Part shown: piece after piece, positions 15,368 to 24,453 of the stretch
Numbering within the stretch: position 1 is the first letter of the stretch
How the letters are laid out: every line of letters starts with the position of its first letter
DNA from: Bacteroidales bacterium
Lineage (GTDB): Bacteria; Bacteroidota; Bacteroidia; Bacteroidales; Muribaculaceae
Reading direction: 5' to 3'
NCBI GenBank assembly: GCA_019416425.1
Contig: DXXK01000048.1
Span: forward strand, 1 to 36,255
Length of the DNA: 36,255 bases
Made by a program: the position numbers and the translations under genes
The notes under the pieces: generated by a model
Databases searched by the model: none
The model's input: the letters and a program-made list of their open reading frames with translations, nothing else
What the model was told of the DNA's origin: nothing

Positions 15368-16981
15368 ATGAAAAAATCATATATTTTATACGGCCTGATG
15401 GCGGGGCTCGCACTGTTGCTCGGCTGTTGCACGGATGACCTTGACCAGATGCCGGTAACAGAAACCACATCGAAAGATGTATATACCGAAGCCGCAAACT
15501 ATAAGCGAGTGCTTGCAAAAATTTATGCATCGTATGTCCTTGCAGGTCAGGGACAGGGCGGCGACAACGGAGACCTGACGACAATCAATGGACAGGATTT
15601 CTCAAGAGGTTACTTCAATCTTCAGGAAGCTGCCACTGATGAGGTTGCCAATACGTGGCTGTCAGGCAACAACCTTGTTGACCTAACCTATATCAACTGG
15701 AGTTCAAAGGATGCTTGGGTATCTGATTCCTACTATTGGCTCTTCTTCAACATAACACTATGCAATGAATTCCTTCGGAATTGCTCTGATGAGTCTATAT
15801 CTAAATTCTCATCTGCCGAGCAGGAGGAAATCCGCGGCTATCGTTCAGAAGCCCGTTTCATGAGGGCCTTCAGTTACTGGATGGTACTCGATCTGTATAG
15901 AAAAGGGCCGAAAGTGGACGAAAACACTCCTGTTACTGGTTTTATTCCTGAAGCCTATGACGGAATAAGTCTTTTCGATTTCATTGAAAGCGAATTGAAG
16001 GAGCTGGTTGCGGAAGAATCTTCAGCAGCGCTTCCCGATACGAATGAATACGGAAGGGCGAGCAAACCGACCGCCTGGGCGCTCCTCGGCCGCCTCTATC
16101 TCAATAGTGCGGTATATCGAGGAACAGTAGATACAAAATACTATACCGAGTGTATCACTGCCTGTCATAAGGTTATCTCCAACCCCGCGTTTTATCTTGA
16201 ACCGGACTACGCAAAACTGTTCAACGCCGACAATCATAAACGTACTCATGAGATTCTGTTCGCAATGGTATGTGATGCGACAACCTCTGTAACATGGGGA
16301 GGCGGAACGTATCTTGTATGTGGCTCCTGCGGCAATTCAAGTTCCCAGGATCCTGCCAAATATGGTCTGACAAACGGATGGGGAATGTTCCGTGCCCGTG
16401 GAGAGATTACTTCAAAATTCGGCGATGTAAACAATACCAATGACTCTCGCGCCATGTTCTATACCGATGGTCAGGAACAGTTCTTCACCGGGCCCATTGA
16501 CAACCAGTCGGAAGGATATTTCTTTGAGAAATTTACTAATCTCACGGATGACGGCGAGCCCGCATCAAATTCGGCTGCAACGGGATGCTCTACTGATTAT
16601 CCCATGCTGCGACTTGCAGATGTGTACCTAATGGCAGCCGAGGCATTTCTCAGGGGTGGAGCAGGTATATCAAGGGCTGAAGCGCTTGACCTTGTCAATG
16701 CCGTGCGTCTGCGTGCATATAAAAACGATGAAAGCGGTAAAATATCTGATGCCGACTTTACTCTTGATTTCATGCTTGATGAGCGTGGTCGTGAACTCTA
16801 TCTTGAGTCCGTGCGTCGCACAGACCTTGTCCGCTTCGGAAAATTCACCTCGGATGCATATATCTGGCAGTGGAAAGGCGGGGTGTTGGATGGTCGTGCT
16901 GTGAACGACAAATACAATATCTATCCTATTCCGGATACTGACCTGACGGCCAATCCGAATTTGTCAAATCCCCAATATTGA
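15368..16981 (+). CDS. SusD-like surface glycan-binding lipoprotein
   Basis: A 537-residue SusD/RagB family lipoprotein. The signal peptide has lipobox LLGC (MKKSYILYGLMAGLALLLGC). The N-terminal SusD signature DLDQMPVTETTSKDVY is followed by TPR-like helices including FRAEARF-type REARFMRAFSYWMVLDLYRK-like sequence (YRSEARFMRAFSYWMVLDLY). The C-terminal region has RLADVYLMAAEAFLRGG and LDERGRELYLESVRRTDLVR, typical of the family. It forms the lid on the SusC barrel at the cell surface and passes galactan oligosaccharides into it. It is 10 bp after susC and 9 bp before the next lipoprotein gene. Confidence 0.95.
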   Translation: MKKSYILYGLMAGLALLLGCCTDDLDQMPVTETTSKDVYTEAANYKRVLAKIYASYVLAGQGQGGDNGDLTTINGQDFSRGYFNLQEAATDEVANTWLSGNNLVDLTYINWSSKDAWVSDSYYWLFFNITLCNEFLRNCSDESISKFSSAEQEEIRGYRSEARFMRAFSYWMVLDLYRKGPKVDENTPVTGFIPEAYDGISLFDFIESELKELVAEESSAALPDTNEYGRASKPTAWALLGRLYLNSAVYRGTVDTKYYTECITACHKVISNPAFYLEPDYAKLFNADNHKRTHEILFAMVCDATTSVTWGGGTYLVCGSCGNSSSQDPAKYGLTNGWGMFRARGEITSKFGDVNNTNDSRAMFYTDGQEQFFTGPIDNQSEGYFFEKFTNLTDDGEPASNSAATGCSTDYPMLRLADVYLMAAEAFLRGGAGISRAEALDLVNAVRLRAYKNDESGKISDADFTLDFMLDERGRELYLESVRRTDLVRFGKFTSDAYIWQWKGGVLDGRAVNDKYNIYPIPDTDLTANPNLSNPQY

Positions 16982-16990
16982 TAACCATTT

Positions 16991-18700
16991 ATGAAACTAA
17001 ATAAAATCATAAGAACGGTACTGCTGTCAGGAGTCATGACATTAGGTCTCATCTCCTGTGACAGTGACATCGATCCGGTGTACGTTCAGACCCCCGATGA
17101 CATTTCATTGGGCGGCGCTTCAGGAGATATCGTGTTGACTCCTGACAATCCCCAGGCTCTCGCCATGACCATATATTGGAGCGGCGATGGTAAACTTGCT
17201 CTCAGCGATACTCTCCTTCAAGCCCCCGTGAATGCTGCCGACGAAACGATACAGCTTTCAAGGGATGAGGATTTCGCTACAACTATTGACCTAAGTGTGG
17301 AGAAAGGTGTCCGTTCCCGCCAGTTCCTGTGCGAAGAACTTAACTCTCTGTTAGGCAGACTCGGTTTTGAAGCTGATGTAAAAGCTCCTTTATATATCCG
17401 CATACGTTCCGTCCTTGCAGCAAATATGCAACCGACATACTCATCAGTCCTCAAAGTGATGGTTCAGTCTTACAGAATACACCTTATTCTTGGAACTGTG
17501 CTGGATAAAGATTGGAATGAAACATCGATGAAGCTCGCATCTCCCGAAGAAAATGGTATCTATCAGGGATTCATGGGTGTGAACGGATGGATGAACTGGT
17601 GGTTCCGCGAGGCTAATAATGTGGTATGGGGTAATCTTGGAGAAGCAGGAAAGACTTTCCATGCTTCTTCCGCCGATGACCATTGGAATTTCTGGTTCCC
17701 GGATCCGGCAGGCTGTTATTTCACAACCCTCAATACTCAGGAAGGCTGGTGGAGCGCTCTGCACATTGACAATCTTAATGTCGGTGGAGACCTTAATGGA
17801 GAAATGACCTACAACATGAAGGCGAACCAATGGATAATGCCTGTCAATCTCCCAAGTGCATCCCCCGTCACTATTACCGTAAGCGGTAAAGGTACTCTGT
17901 ATAACAAGGAAACCACTGATATGGGACCTGCTGTTGCAAAGAATGTAGCATTCGGTGGAGATAGTGGAAACCTGACATTTGGTGAAACTGGCTCGACCAT
18001 TACAGTAACACTTCCGGCAGGTGAGACAAATCTTGTTCTTGACTTGTCAGACCCGATGGCGCTCAAAATAGGAGCCGGCGAAGCAGCTCCTGAACCCGAA
18101 GCAGAACCGCGCCTGTATTTCTCTGGTTTAGTAAACTGGGATGGTTTTGACGATTACATCTCCTTGTACGATGAAGGTTCTTTAGCTTATGGAGGCGCAC
18201 ACTGGGTTGATTCCGAATGGGGATACCGCGCTTATCCTCAAGCCGATTGGAGTCCTGCATATAAAGCGGCTGATGGAGCTGCCTCTCTCAGTGGCAATCT
18301 CATCCTTGCTGAATCAGACGGAAATATTCCAGCCCCGGAAAAAGGTCTGTATGTCATGGATTTCAAGATGAAAGATCTGACATATCAGCTAACTAAAGTG
18401 GAAGCAGTAACTTTCACCGGCCTTAACGATGACTGGTCGGAACACCAGATGACACAGTCGCCCGACAATCCCGAAGTGTTTACTGCGGAATTCGTCAAAG
18501 AAAAAGAAACGCCATGGGGTGTCAAGGTTCTCATAAATCATGACTGGAGCCTTTTCTTTGGAGGTGGCAACGGAAACCTGCTGTTAGGTCACTCCGATGC
18601 AACGACAGGTTTTGACGGTGACAACGCCCTTACTGTTGGAGAGACCTACATCCTCAGGGTTGATCTCGGTACTCAAACGTATTCTTATTCTCTAAAATAA
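16991..18700 (+). CDS. SusE/SusF-like surface glycan-binding lipoprotein
   Basis: A 569-residue lipoprotein with lipobox LISC (signal MKLNKIIRTVLLSGVMTLGL). An N-terminal SusE-type domain (about 25-160, including DNPQALAMTIYWSGDGKLAL) is followed by beta-rich modules with surface Trp residues: WNETSMKLA, MNWWFREANN, DHWNFWFPDP, GWWSALHIDN, and at the C-terminus a module with VTFTGLNDDWSEHQM and VLINHDWSLFFGGG. Such aromatic platforms bind glycans. The position after susD corresponds to the SGBP gene of the B. thetaiotaomicron galactan PUL. It has no catalytic motif; the binding specificity for galactan is inferred from context. Confidence 0.85.
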   Translation: MKLNKIIRTVLLSGVMTLGLISCDSDIDPVYVQTPDDISLGGASGDIVLTPDNPQALAMTIYWSGDGKLALSDTLLQAPVNAADETIQLSRDEDFATTIDLSVEKGVRSRQFLCEELNSLLGRLGFEADVKAPLYIRIRSVLAANMQPTYSSVLKVMVQSYRIHLILGTVLDKDWNETSMKLASPEENGIYQGFMGVNGWMNWWFREANNVVWGNLGEAGKTFHASSADDHWNFWFPDPAGCYFTTLNTQEGWWSALHIDNLNVGGDLNGEMTYNMKANQWIMPVNLPSASPVTITVSGKGTLYNKETTDMGPAVAKNVAFGGDSGNLTFGETGSTITVTLPAGETNLVLDLSDPMALKIGAGEAAPEPEAEPRLYFSGLVNWDGFDDYISLYDEGSLAYGGAHWVDSEWGYRAYPQADWSPAYKAADGAASLSGNLILAESDGNIPAPEKGLYVMDFKMKDLTYQLTKVEAVTFTGLNDDWSEHQMTQSPDNPEVFTAEFVKEKETPWGVKVLINHDWSLFFGGGNGNLLLGHSDATTGFDGDNALTVGETYILRVDLGTQTYSYSLK

Positions 18701-18711
18701 AATAGAACTCA

Positions 18712-19773
18712 ATGAAAATGACAACAATAATATCCGCTTTTGCACTTGCCGCATCCTTCCTTTGCGGTTCATGCTCCGAAGACGGACCTGTCACCAATCC
18801 GCGACAGGAAGACACCTCAAATGTCGTTAAAGAAACTGGCTTTGCCCGTGGTGCGGATGTAAGCTGGCTTACACAGATGGAATCGGAAGGACGAAAGTTC
18901 TACACTCCGGGCAATGACCGTCAGGAAATGGAATGTATGCAACTCCTTCGAGACTTCTGTGGGGTCAATTCCATACGTCTTCGTGTATGGGTCAATCCCA
19001 AAGACGGCTGGAACAACATCGATGATGTTGTTCTCAAAGCCCGTAGAGCTGAAAATCTTGGCCTACGAACTATGATAGACTTCCATTTCTCGGATACTTG
19101 GGCCGACCCCGGACATCAGGAAATGCCGGAAGCATGGAAAAACCTCTCATTCGATGAACTTCTCAAAGCGATGGGCAATCATGTGACCGAAACCCTTAAC
19201 GCCCTGAAGAATGTCGGCGTGACTCCCGAATGGGTGCAGATCGGTAACGAGACCACTCCCGGTATGATGCTCCCGGTAGGGTCGGTCGATAATCCGGTTC
19301 AGCTCGCCCAGCTCAACAATGCTGGATATGATGCCGTCAAATCTGTTTTCCCTGAAGCGAAAGTGATTGTACATCTTGACGGTGGGAACAACCAATGGGC
19401 TTATGACCGGATGTTTGACATTCTTGAAAACAATGGCGGTAAATATGATATGATTGGTATGTCGCTCTATCCCTATTGGGCGGAACAACAAGGTGAGACC
19501 GGTGGCTGGCAGAAAGTGGCTGACGACTGTATCGCTAATATCAACCACCTGAAGCAGAAATACAACAAACCCGTAATGATTTGTGAAATTGGTATGCCGT
19601 ATGACCAAGGTGAACTTTGCAAGCAGCTGATTACAAAAATGATGCACTCGGAAGTTGAAGGCATCTTTTATTGGGAGCCTGAAGCACCGAATGGTTACAA
19701 TGATGGCTATAACCTTGGCTGTTTTGATAATGATGCCCCTACGGTGGCATTGGATGCGTTCAAGACTAAATAA
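18712..19773 (+). CDS. GH53 endo-beta-1,4-galactanase (operon copy)
   Basis: A 353-residue lipoprotein, lipobox CGSC near residue 20, made of a single GH53 barrel: GADVSWLTQMESEGRKFYTP, SIRLRVWVNPKDGWNNID, MIDFHFSDTWADPG. The acid/base is E180 (VQIGNETTPGMM) and the nucleophile E292 (VMICEIGMPYD). WVQIGNE and FYWEPEAPNGYND are family signatures. It cuts long galactan at the cell surface for SusCD. Unlike the first GH53 it has no extra C-terminal domain and is encoded inside the susC operon, 11 bp after the SGBP gene; the two copies probably differ in substrate length or expression. Its TAA shares one base with the GH2 start (TAATG). Confidence 0.95.
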   Translation: MKMTTIISAFALAASFLCGSCSEDGPVTNPRQEDTSNVVKETGFARGADVSWLTQMESEGRKFYTPGNDRQEMECMQLLRDFCGVNSIRLRVWVNPKDGWNNIDDVVLKARRAENLGLRTMIDFHFSDTWADPGHQEMPEAWKNLSFDELLKAMGNHVTETLNALKNVGVTPEWVQIGNETTPGMMLPVGSVDNPVQLAQLNNAGYDAVKSVFPEAKVIVHLDGGNNQWAYDRMFDILENNGGKYDMIGMSLYPYWAEQQGETGGWQKVADDCIANINHLKQKYNKPVMICEIGMPYDQGELCKQLITKMMHSEVEGIFYWEPEAPNGYNDGYNLGCFDNDAPTVALDAFKTK

Positions 19774-22208
19774 TGGCTATGAACAGACACTTTTTATTTA
19801 CAGTAATGGCTCTTTCGGGAGCCATTACTGTAAACCTCCATGCCGAGAGGATAGTGACTACCCTGAACCAAGGATGGGAGTTCACCAAAGGCAGACCGGA
19901 AGCTTTAACGGTATGGCAACAAGTCAGAGTACCCCACGACTGGGCTATTTATGGCCCATTTGACAGGGATAATGATCTCCAGACCGTCGCGGTGGAGCAG
20001 AACGGAGAAAAAGAAAAAACTGAGAAAACAGGCCGAACCGGTGGACTCCCCTTTATCGGGAAAGGTACTTACCGGACAGTTTTTGAAGTTCCTGATACTG
20101 CCAACCGAAACATTACTCTTGTATTTGACGGAGCAATGAGCAATGCCCATGTCAAAGTCAATGGAAAAGAGGTAGCTTACTGGCCTTACGGATACAATTC
20201 GTTTTATGTGGATGTGACAGATGCTGTCATACCCGGTGATAACAACGTGATTGTTGAACTGGAAAACTTTGAACGGGCATCCCGTTGGTATCCGGGAGCA
20301 GGTCTATATAGGAATGTCCATGTTGTTAACACGGATAAAGTGCATATTCCTACTTGGGGAACCTACGTTACTACGCCTTATGTTTCATCGGAGAAAGCCT
20401 CAGTAAAGATGGAAATAGAGATAGCAGGAACTAAAAAAGGCGATAAACTTGGTATCATAACTGAAATCCTTTCTCCTGAGGGAAAGATTGTGGCAACCAA
20501 TAATGCCCCCTTCATAGCACAAGGTCAAAATCATTTTCAAAATTTTCTGATTTCACAACCTGAGTTATGGAGTCCTGAAACCCCACGTCTTTATACCGCG
20601 AGAACGAAAATTGAGAAAGATGGTAAGATTGTTGACTGCTTTGATACCCGTTTCGGTATCCGCAAACTTGAATATATCCCGGAACAAGGTTTCTTCCTGA
20701 ACGGAAAAGCGACTAAATTCAAAGGAGTCTGCAATCATCATGACCTCGGTCCACTTGGAGCTGCTGTAAATAAATCTGCATTGCGTCATCAAGTTGAACT
20801 TATGAAGGATATGGGGGCCAATGCTATAAGGACTTCCCACAATATGCCTGCACCGGAACTGGTGGAGTTGTGTGATGAACTCGGTATGATGCTTATGGTT
20901 GAACCGTTTGATGATTGGAGTTTCCGGCCGAAATCACCTAACGGTTATGGAGCTTTCTTCAGTGAATGGGCAACTAAGGACGTGACTAATATGGTAAAGC
21001 ATTACCGAAACAATCCATCTGTGGTGATGTGGTCAATTGGAAACGAAGTCCCAAGCCAATGGGGTCCGGATGGAGTCTCCGAACTTACCATGCTTCAGGA
21101 TTTGGTAAAAAAACTTGATGCTACACGACCTATTACCTGTGGAATGGATCAGATAGGTTCGGTGTTGGACAATGGTTTTGCTGCATCTCTGGATATTCCG
21201 GGATTCAATTATAAACCCCAGTATTATAATAAAGCATTTGAGGTGCTTCCGCAAAAGATGATTCTGGGTTCTGAGACCGCTTCGACTGTATCTTCAAGAG
21301 GAGTATATCATTTCCCTGTTTCGTTTGAAAAAGAACATAATTCTGTGCTTCATTCCGACCATCAGTCTTCGAGCTATGATAACGAGACTTGTGATTGGTC
21401 AAATACGCCCGACATAGATTTTTATATGGATGAACAGCCGTGGGTACTCGGTCAGTTCGTCTGGACTGGATTTGACTATCTCGGTGAACCGTCTCCCTAT
21501 GATACTGATGCGTGGCCAAGTCATAGTTCTGTCTTCGGTATCGTTGATTTGGCATCTCTGCCTAAGGACAGATATTATCTTTATCGTTCTGTATGGAATA
21601 CTGAAGATGCTACCCTCCATATTCTTCCGCATTGGAATTGGAAAGGACGAGAAGGACAAGTCACACCCATATTCGTTTATACATCATATCCTAAAGCAGA
21701 ATTGTTTATCAATGGTAAAAGTCAAGGTATTAGAGAGAAGAATGATTCCACTTTGCAAACCCGCTACCGTCTTATGTGGAACGAAACAAAGTATGAGCCG
21801 GGAGAAGTGAAGGTTGTGGCTTATGATGTTTCCGGCAATAAGGTTGCTGAGAAAATCATGAGAACAGCAGGAAAACCGCATCATCTTGTCCTGACTTCCA
21901 ACAGGCAAACACTCCTTGCCGATGGAGATGATCTTGCATATATCACTGTACAAGTTGCTGATAAAGACGGTAACATTATCCCTGATGATAATCGAAAAGT
22001 GAAATTTAAAGTATCTGGAGCCGGAACATTCGAAGCAACGGCCAACGGTGACCCTACCTGCCTTATGTCGTTCCAGAACCCTGAAATGGAATTGTTCAGC
22101 GGAGCGGCAACTGCCATTGTCAGAAGTGCAGCTAAAGAGGGAGATATACAGTTTACGGCTTCTGCCAACGGGGTTAAACCAGCAACTTTATCATTAAAGG
22201 TAAAATAG
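19773..22208 (+). CDS. GH2 beta-galactosidase
   Basis: An 811-residue GH2 enzyme with a signal peptide (MAMNRHFLFTVMALSGAITV), so periplasmic. Sandwich domain (residues ~27-190: QGWEFTKGRPEA, VRVPHDWAIYGPFD, YWPYGYNSFYVDVTD), immunoglobulin-like domain (~195-300) and TIM barrel (~305-610). The acid/base is E425 (MWSIGNEVPSQ) and the nucleophile E501 (MILGSETAST). WTGFDYLGEPSPYD is also typical. The C-terminus has a DUF4982-like domain and a Big-type Ig domain (LTSNRQTLLADGDDLAYITV). It should release galactose from imported beta-1,4-galacto-oligosaccharides. The start overlaps the GH53 stop by one base; an ATG at 19779 is an alternative. A perfect 16-bp hairpin lies inside the signal-peptide codons. 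Confidence 0.93.
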   Translation: MAMNRHFLFTVMALSGAITVNLHAERIVTTLNQGWEFTKGRPEALTVWQQVRVPHDWAIYGPFDRDNDLQTVAVEQNGEKEKTEKTGRTGGLPFIGKGTYRTVFEVPDTANRNITLVFDGAMSNAHVKVNGKEVAYWPYGYNSFYVDVTDAVIPGDNNVIVELENFERASRWYPGAGLYRNVHVVNTDKVHIPTWGTYVTTPYVSSEKASVKMEIEIAGTKKGDKLGIITEILSPEGKIVATNNAPFIAQGQNHFQNFLISQPELWSPETPRLYTARTKIEKDGKIVDCFDTRFGIRKLEYIPEQGFFLNGKATKFKGVCNHHDLGPLGAAVNKSALRHQVELMKDMGANAIRTSHNMPAPELVELCDELGMMLMVEPFDDWSFRPKSPNGYGAFFSEWATKDVTNMVKHYRNNPSVVMWSIGNEVPSQWGPDGVSELTMLQDLVKKLDATRPITCGMDQIGSVLDNGFAASLDIPGFNYKPQYYNKAFEVLPQKMILGSETASTVSSRGVYHFPVSFEKEHNSVLHSDHQSSSYDNETCDWSNTPDIDFYMDEQPWVLGQFVWTGFDYLGEPSPYDTDAWPSHSSVFGIVDLASLPKDRYYLYRSVWNTEDATLHILPHWNWKGREGQVTPIFVYTSYPKAELFINGKSQGIREKNDSTLQTRYRLMWNETKYEPGEVKVVAYDVSGNKVAEKIMRTAGKPHHLVLTSNRQTLLADGDDLAYITVQVADKDGNIIPDDNRKVKFKVSGAGTFEATANGDPTCLMSFQNPEMELFSGAATAIVRSAAKEGDIQFTASANGVKPATLSLKVK
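19797..19834 (+). repeat. Perfect 16-bp hairpin inside the GH2 start region
   Basis: TTTACAGTAATGGCTC (19797-19812) and GAGCCATTACTGTAAA (19819-19834) are exact inverse complements around the 6-nt loop TTTCGG. The stem begins 24 nt after the start codon and covers codons 9-21. No U tract follows, so it is not a standard terminator. Confidence 0.85.
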
Positions 22209-22298
22209 TGACAGCTAAGGTAAAAAGATTGTTAAGGTTGCTTTTATCGGGAGAATCCAAGTATGATTTTTCTGATTTACAACAAATTCAATAACACA

Positions 22299-23435
22299 AT
22301 GGAAAATAAACTCATCAACGAATTTCAAAAGAGATTCAACAACAGACCTGAGTTATATGCTTCGGCTGGACGAATCAATCTCATCGGAGAACATACTGAC
22401 TATAACGGTGGTTTTGTATTTCCCGGTGCAATAGATAAAGTAATAATGACTGCGATTGCGCCTAACGAGACTGAGAAGGTGCGCGTTTTCTCAATCGACA
22501 TCAATGAATCAACTGAATTTGGGCTGAATGAGGAAGATGTCCCGGAACAATCATGGGCAAGATATATCTTCGGAGTCTGTCGGGAGATACTCAAACGTGG
22601 CGGTACAGTCAAGGGTTTTGACGCTGTTTTCGCTGGCAACGTGCCTCTTGGGGCTGGTCTCAGTTCTTCTGCCGCTCTCGAAAGCTGTTTCGCTTTTGCG
22701 CTCAACGACCTTTTCAACGACAACGATATTGACAAGTTCGAGCTTGCGAAAATCGGGCAGTCAACGGAACACAATTACTGTGGTGTAAACTGTGGTATCA
22801 TGGACCAGTTCGCTTCAGTAATGGGACAGGCTGGTAAACTCATGCGTCTTGACTGTCGTTCAATGGAATTCGAATATTTCCCCTTCGCACCGAAAGACTA
22901 CGAACTCATCCTGATAGATTCGAGAGTAAAACACGAACTTGCTGACTCGCCATATAATAAACGCAGGGCATCTTGTGAACGTGTAGCAAAGCGGCTGGGA
23001 CTGGAGACTCTCCGTGAGGCCACCATCCCCATGCTGAAATCTATCCGTACCGACATTTCAGCCGAAGATTATTTCAGAGCCAAATTCGTAATTGAGGAGA
23101 AAGACCGTGTGCTTGCGGTTTGTGAGGCACTGATCTCGGGCGATTATGAGACAGTCGGTAAAAAGATGTACGAAACACATCAAGGATTATCTGATGACTA
23201 TGAGGTAAGCTGTGAAGAACTCGATTTCCTCAACGATATCGCACGCGAGTGTGGAGTTACCGGCTCGCGTATCATGGGAGGTGGATTCGGAGGCTGTACC
23301 ATCAATCTCGTAAAGAAAGACCTTCGGGATAAGTTTATCGAGACCGCAAAAACAAAGTTCAATGAAAAATACGGCCACGAGCCTAAGGTTTATCCCGTCA
23401 TCATCAGCGACGGTGCCCGCAAAGTGACCGATTAA
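22299..23435 (+). CDS. galK: Galactokinase
   Basis: A 378-residue GHMP kinase. The galactokinase signature GRINLIGEHTDYNGG (residues ~27-41), the ATP-binding motif VPLGAGLSSSAALES and the third GHMP motif GSRIMGGGFGGCTINLV are all present, and CGIMDQFASVMG carries the catalytic Asp of the family. It phosphorylates galactose to Gal-1-P in the cytoplasm. An ATG at 22263 would add 12 residues; 22299 (MENKLINEFQ) fits family length and alignment. It follows GH2 by 90 bp without a visible terminator and is probably the same operon. Carrying galK in the PUL links polymer breakdown directly to sugar activation. Confidence 0.95.
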   Translation: MENKLINEFQKRFNNRPELYASAGRINLIGEHTDYNGGFVFPGAIDKVIMTAIAPNETEKVRVFSIDINESTEFGLNEEDVPEQSWARYIFGVCREILKRGGTVKGFDAVFAGNVPLGAGLSSSAALESCFAFALNDLFNDNDIDKFELAKIGQSTEHNYCGVNCGIMDQFASVMGQAGKLMRLDCRSMEFEYFPFAPKDYELILIDSRVKHELADSPYNKRRASCERVAKRLGLETLREATIPMLKSIRTDISAEDYFRAKFVIEEKDRVLAVCEALISGDYETVGKKMYETHQGLSDDYEVSCEELDFLNDIARECGVTGSRIMGGGFGGCTINLVKKDLRDKFIETAKTKFNEKYGHEPKVYPVIISDGARKVTD

Positions 23436-23448
23436 AATAACTCATATT

Positions 23449-24357
23449 ATGAAACCTACATTATTCGTTCTTGCCGCCGGAATGGGCAGCAGGTATGGAG
23501 GGTTGAAACAACTCGATCCTCTTGGCCCGAATGGTGAAACGATCATGGATTATTCAATCTACGATGCTATTCAGGCTGGTTTCGGAAAGGTCGTGTTTGT
23601 TATCCGAAAGGATTTCGAACAGGATTTTCGAGACAAGATTCTGTCAAAGTATGAAGGACATATTCCCGTAGAGATAGTTTTTCAGGCAGTGGACAAACTT
23701 CCCGCTGGATTTGTCTGCCCTGCCGACCGTACAAAACCGTGGGGGCCTGCTCACGCGGTCCTGATGGCTAAAGGGGTCATAAAGGAACCTTTTGCGGTTA
23801 TAAATTCCGATGATTTCTATGGACGCAATTCATATGAGGTTCTTGCCAAAGAATTGATGCGTTCCCGTGATTGCAAAGGAGACTACTGCATGGTAGGTTT
23901 TCGCCTAGGTAACACTGTTACTGAGAATGGTGGCGTGAACCGTGGTGTCTGTCAGACTAATGACGGTCTGCTGTCATCAGTTGAGGAATGTAAGGAAATT
24001 AAGTATAACGATGCTCACGAGATATCCTACAAAGATTCCGATGGCAAAGAACACAAACTTGATGTCAATGTGCCTGTTTCCATGAATATGTGGGGTTTCA
24101 CACCCGACTACTTCGACTATGCTGAAAGAGAGTTTGCCAAATTCCTTGACAAAGATTTGACGACCCCGAAAGCGGAACAGGTTATACCCGATGTGGCTGA
24201 TGCTCTGATCAAGTCTCATGAGGCAACAATAAAAGTTCTGGATACTGATTCACACTGGTTCGGTGTAACTTATGCGGAAGACCGTCCGGGGGTCGTGGCT
24301 AAATTCGCCGAACTCCACAAAAATGGTGAATATCCTGATTCCTTGTTCAAAGGTTAA
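23449..24357 (+). CDS. Sugar-1-phosphate nucleotidyltransferase
   Basis: A 302-residue protein of the NTP_transferase fold. The nucleotide-binding signature LAAGMGSRYGGLKQLDPLGP is at residues 8-27, and the metal/sugar-phosphate site is NSDDFYGRNSYEVL near residue 123. It has no signal peptide and acts in the cytoplasm. Its substrate is not obvious from sequence. Its place 13 bp after galK, as the last gene of the galactan operon and with no galT nearby, suggests it makes UDP-galactose (or another NDP-sugar) from Gal-1-P, which is an inference. Members of this group are often annotated only as nucleotidyltransferase in Bacteroidetes. Confidence 0.88.
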   Translation: MKPTLFVLAAGMGSRYGGLKQLDPLGPNGETIMDYSIYDAIQAGFGKVVFVIRKDFEQDFRDKILSKYEGHIPVEIVFQAVDKLPAGFVCPADRTKPWGPAHAVLMAKGVIKEPFAVINSDDFYGRNSYEVLAKELMRSRDCKGDYCMVGFRLGNTVTENGGVNRGVCQTNDGLLSSVEECKEIKYNDAHEISYKDSDGKEHKLDVNVPVSMNMWGFTPDYFDYAEREFAKFLDKDLTTPKAEQVIPDVADALIKSHEATIKVLDTDSHWFGVTYAEDRPGVVAKFAELHKNGEYPDSLFKG

Positions 24358-24381
24358 TAATTATACTCCATATAGTATTGT

Positions 24382-24420
24382 AAGAGGGAAGGTCATATAT
24401 CGTTGAGCTTCCCTCTTCTT
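24382..24420. terminator. Bidirectional terminator between PUL and mob genes
   Basis: AAGAGGGAAG (24382-24391) pairs perfectly with CTTCCCTCTT (24408-24417) with a 16-nt loop. It lies between the convergent nucleotidyltransferase and relaxase genes and can serve both. Confidence 0.7.
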
Positions 24421-24453
24421 CCATTTTGAGGAGTTAAAATTAGGGCTGATTTT

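Noticed and set aside
19797..19834. GH2 hairpin as an invertible switch or intrinsic terminator
   Set aside because: The 6-nt loop is too short for site-specific inversion, inversion would change almost nothing, and there is no U tract.
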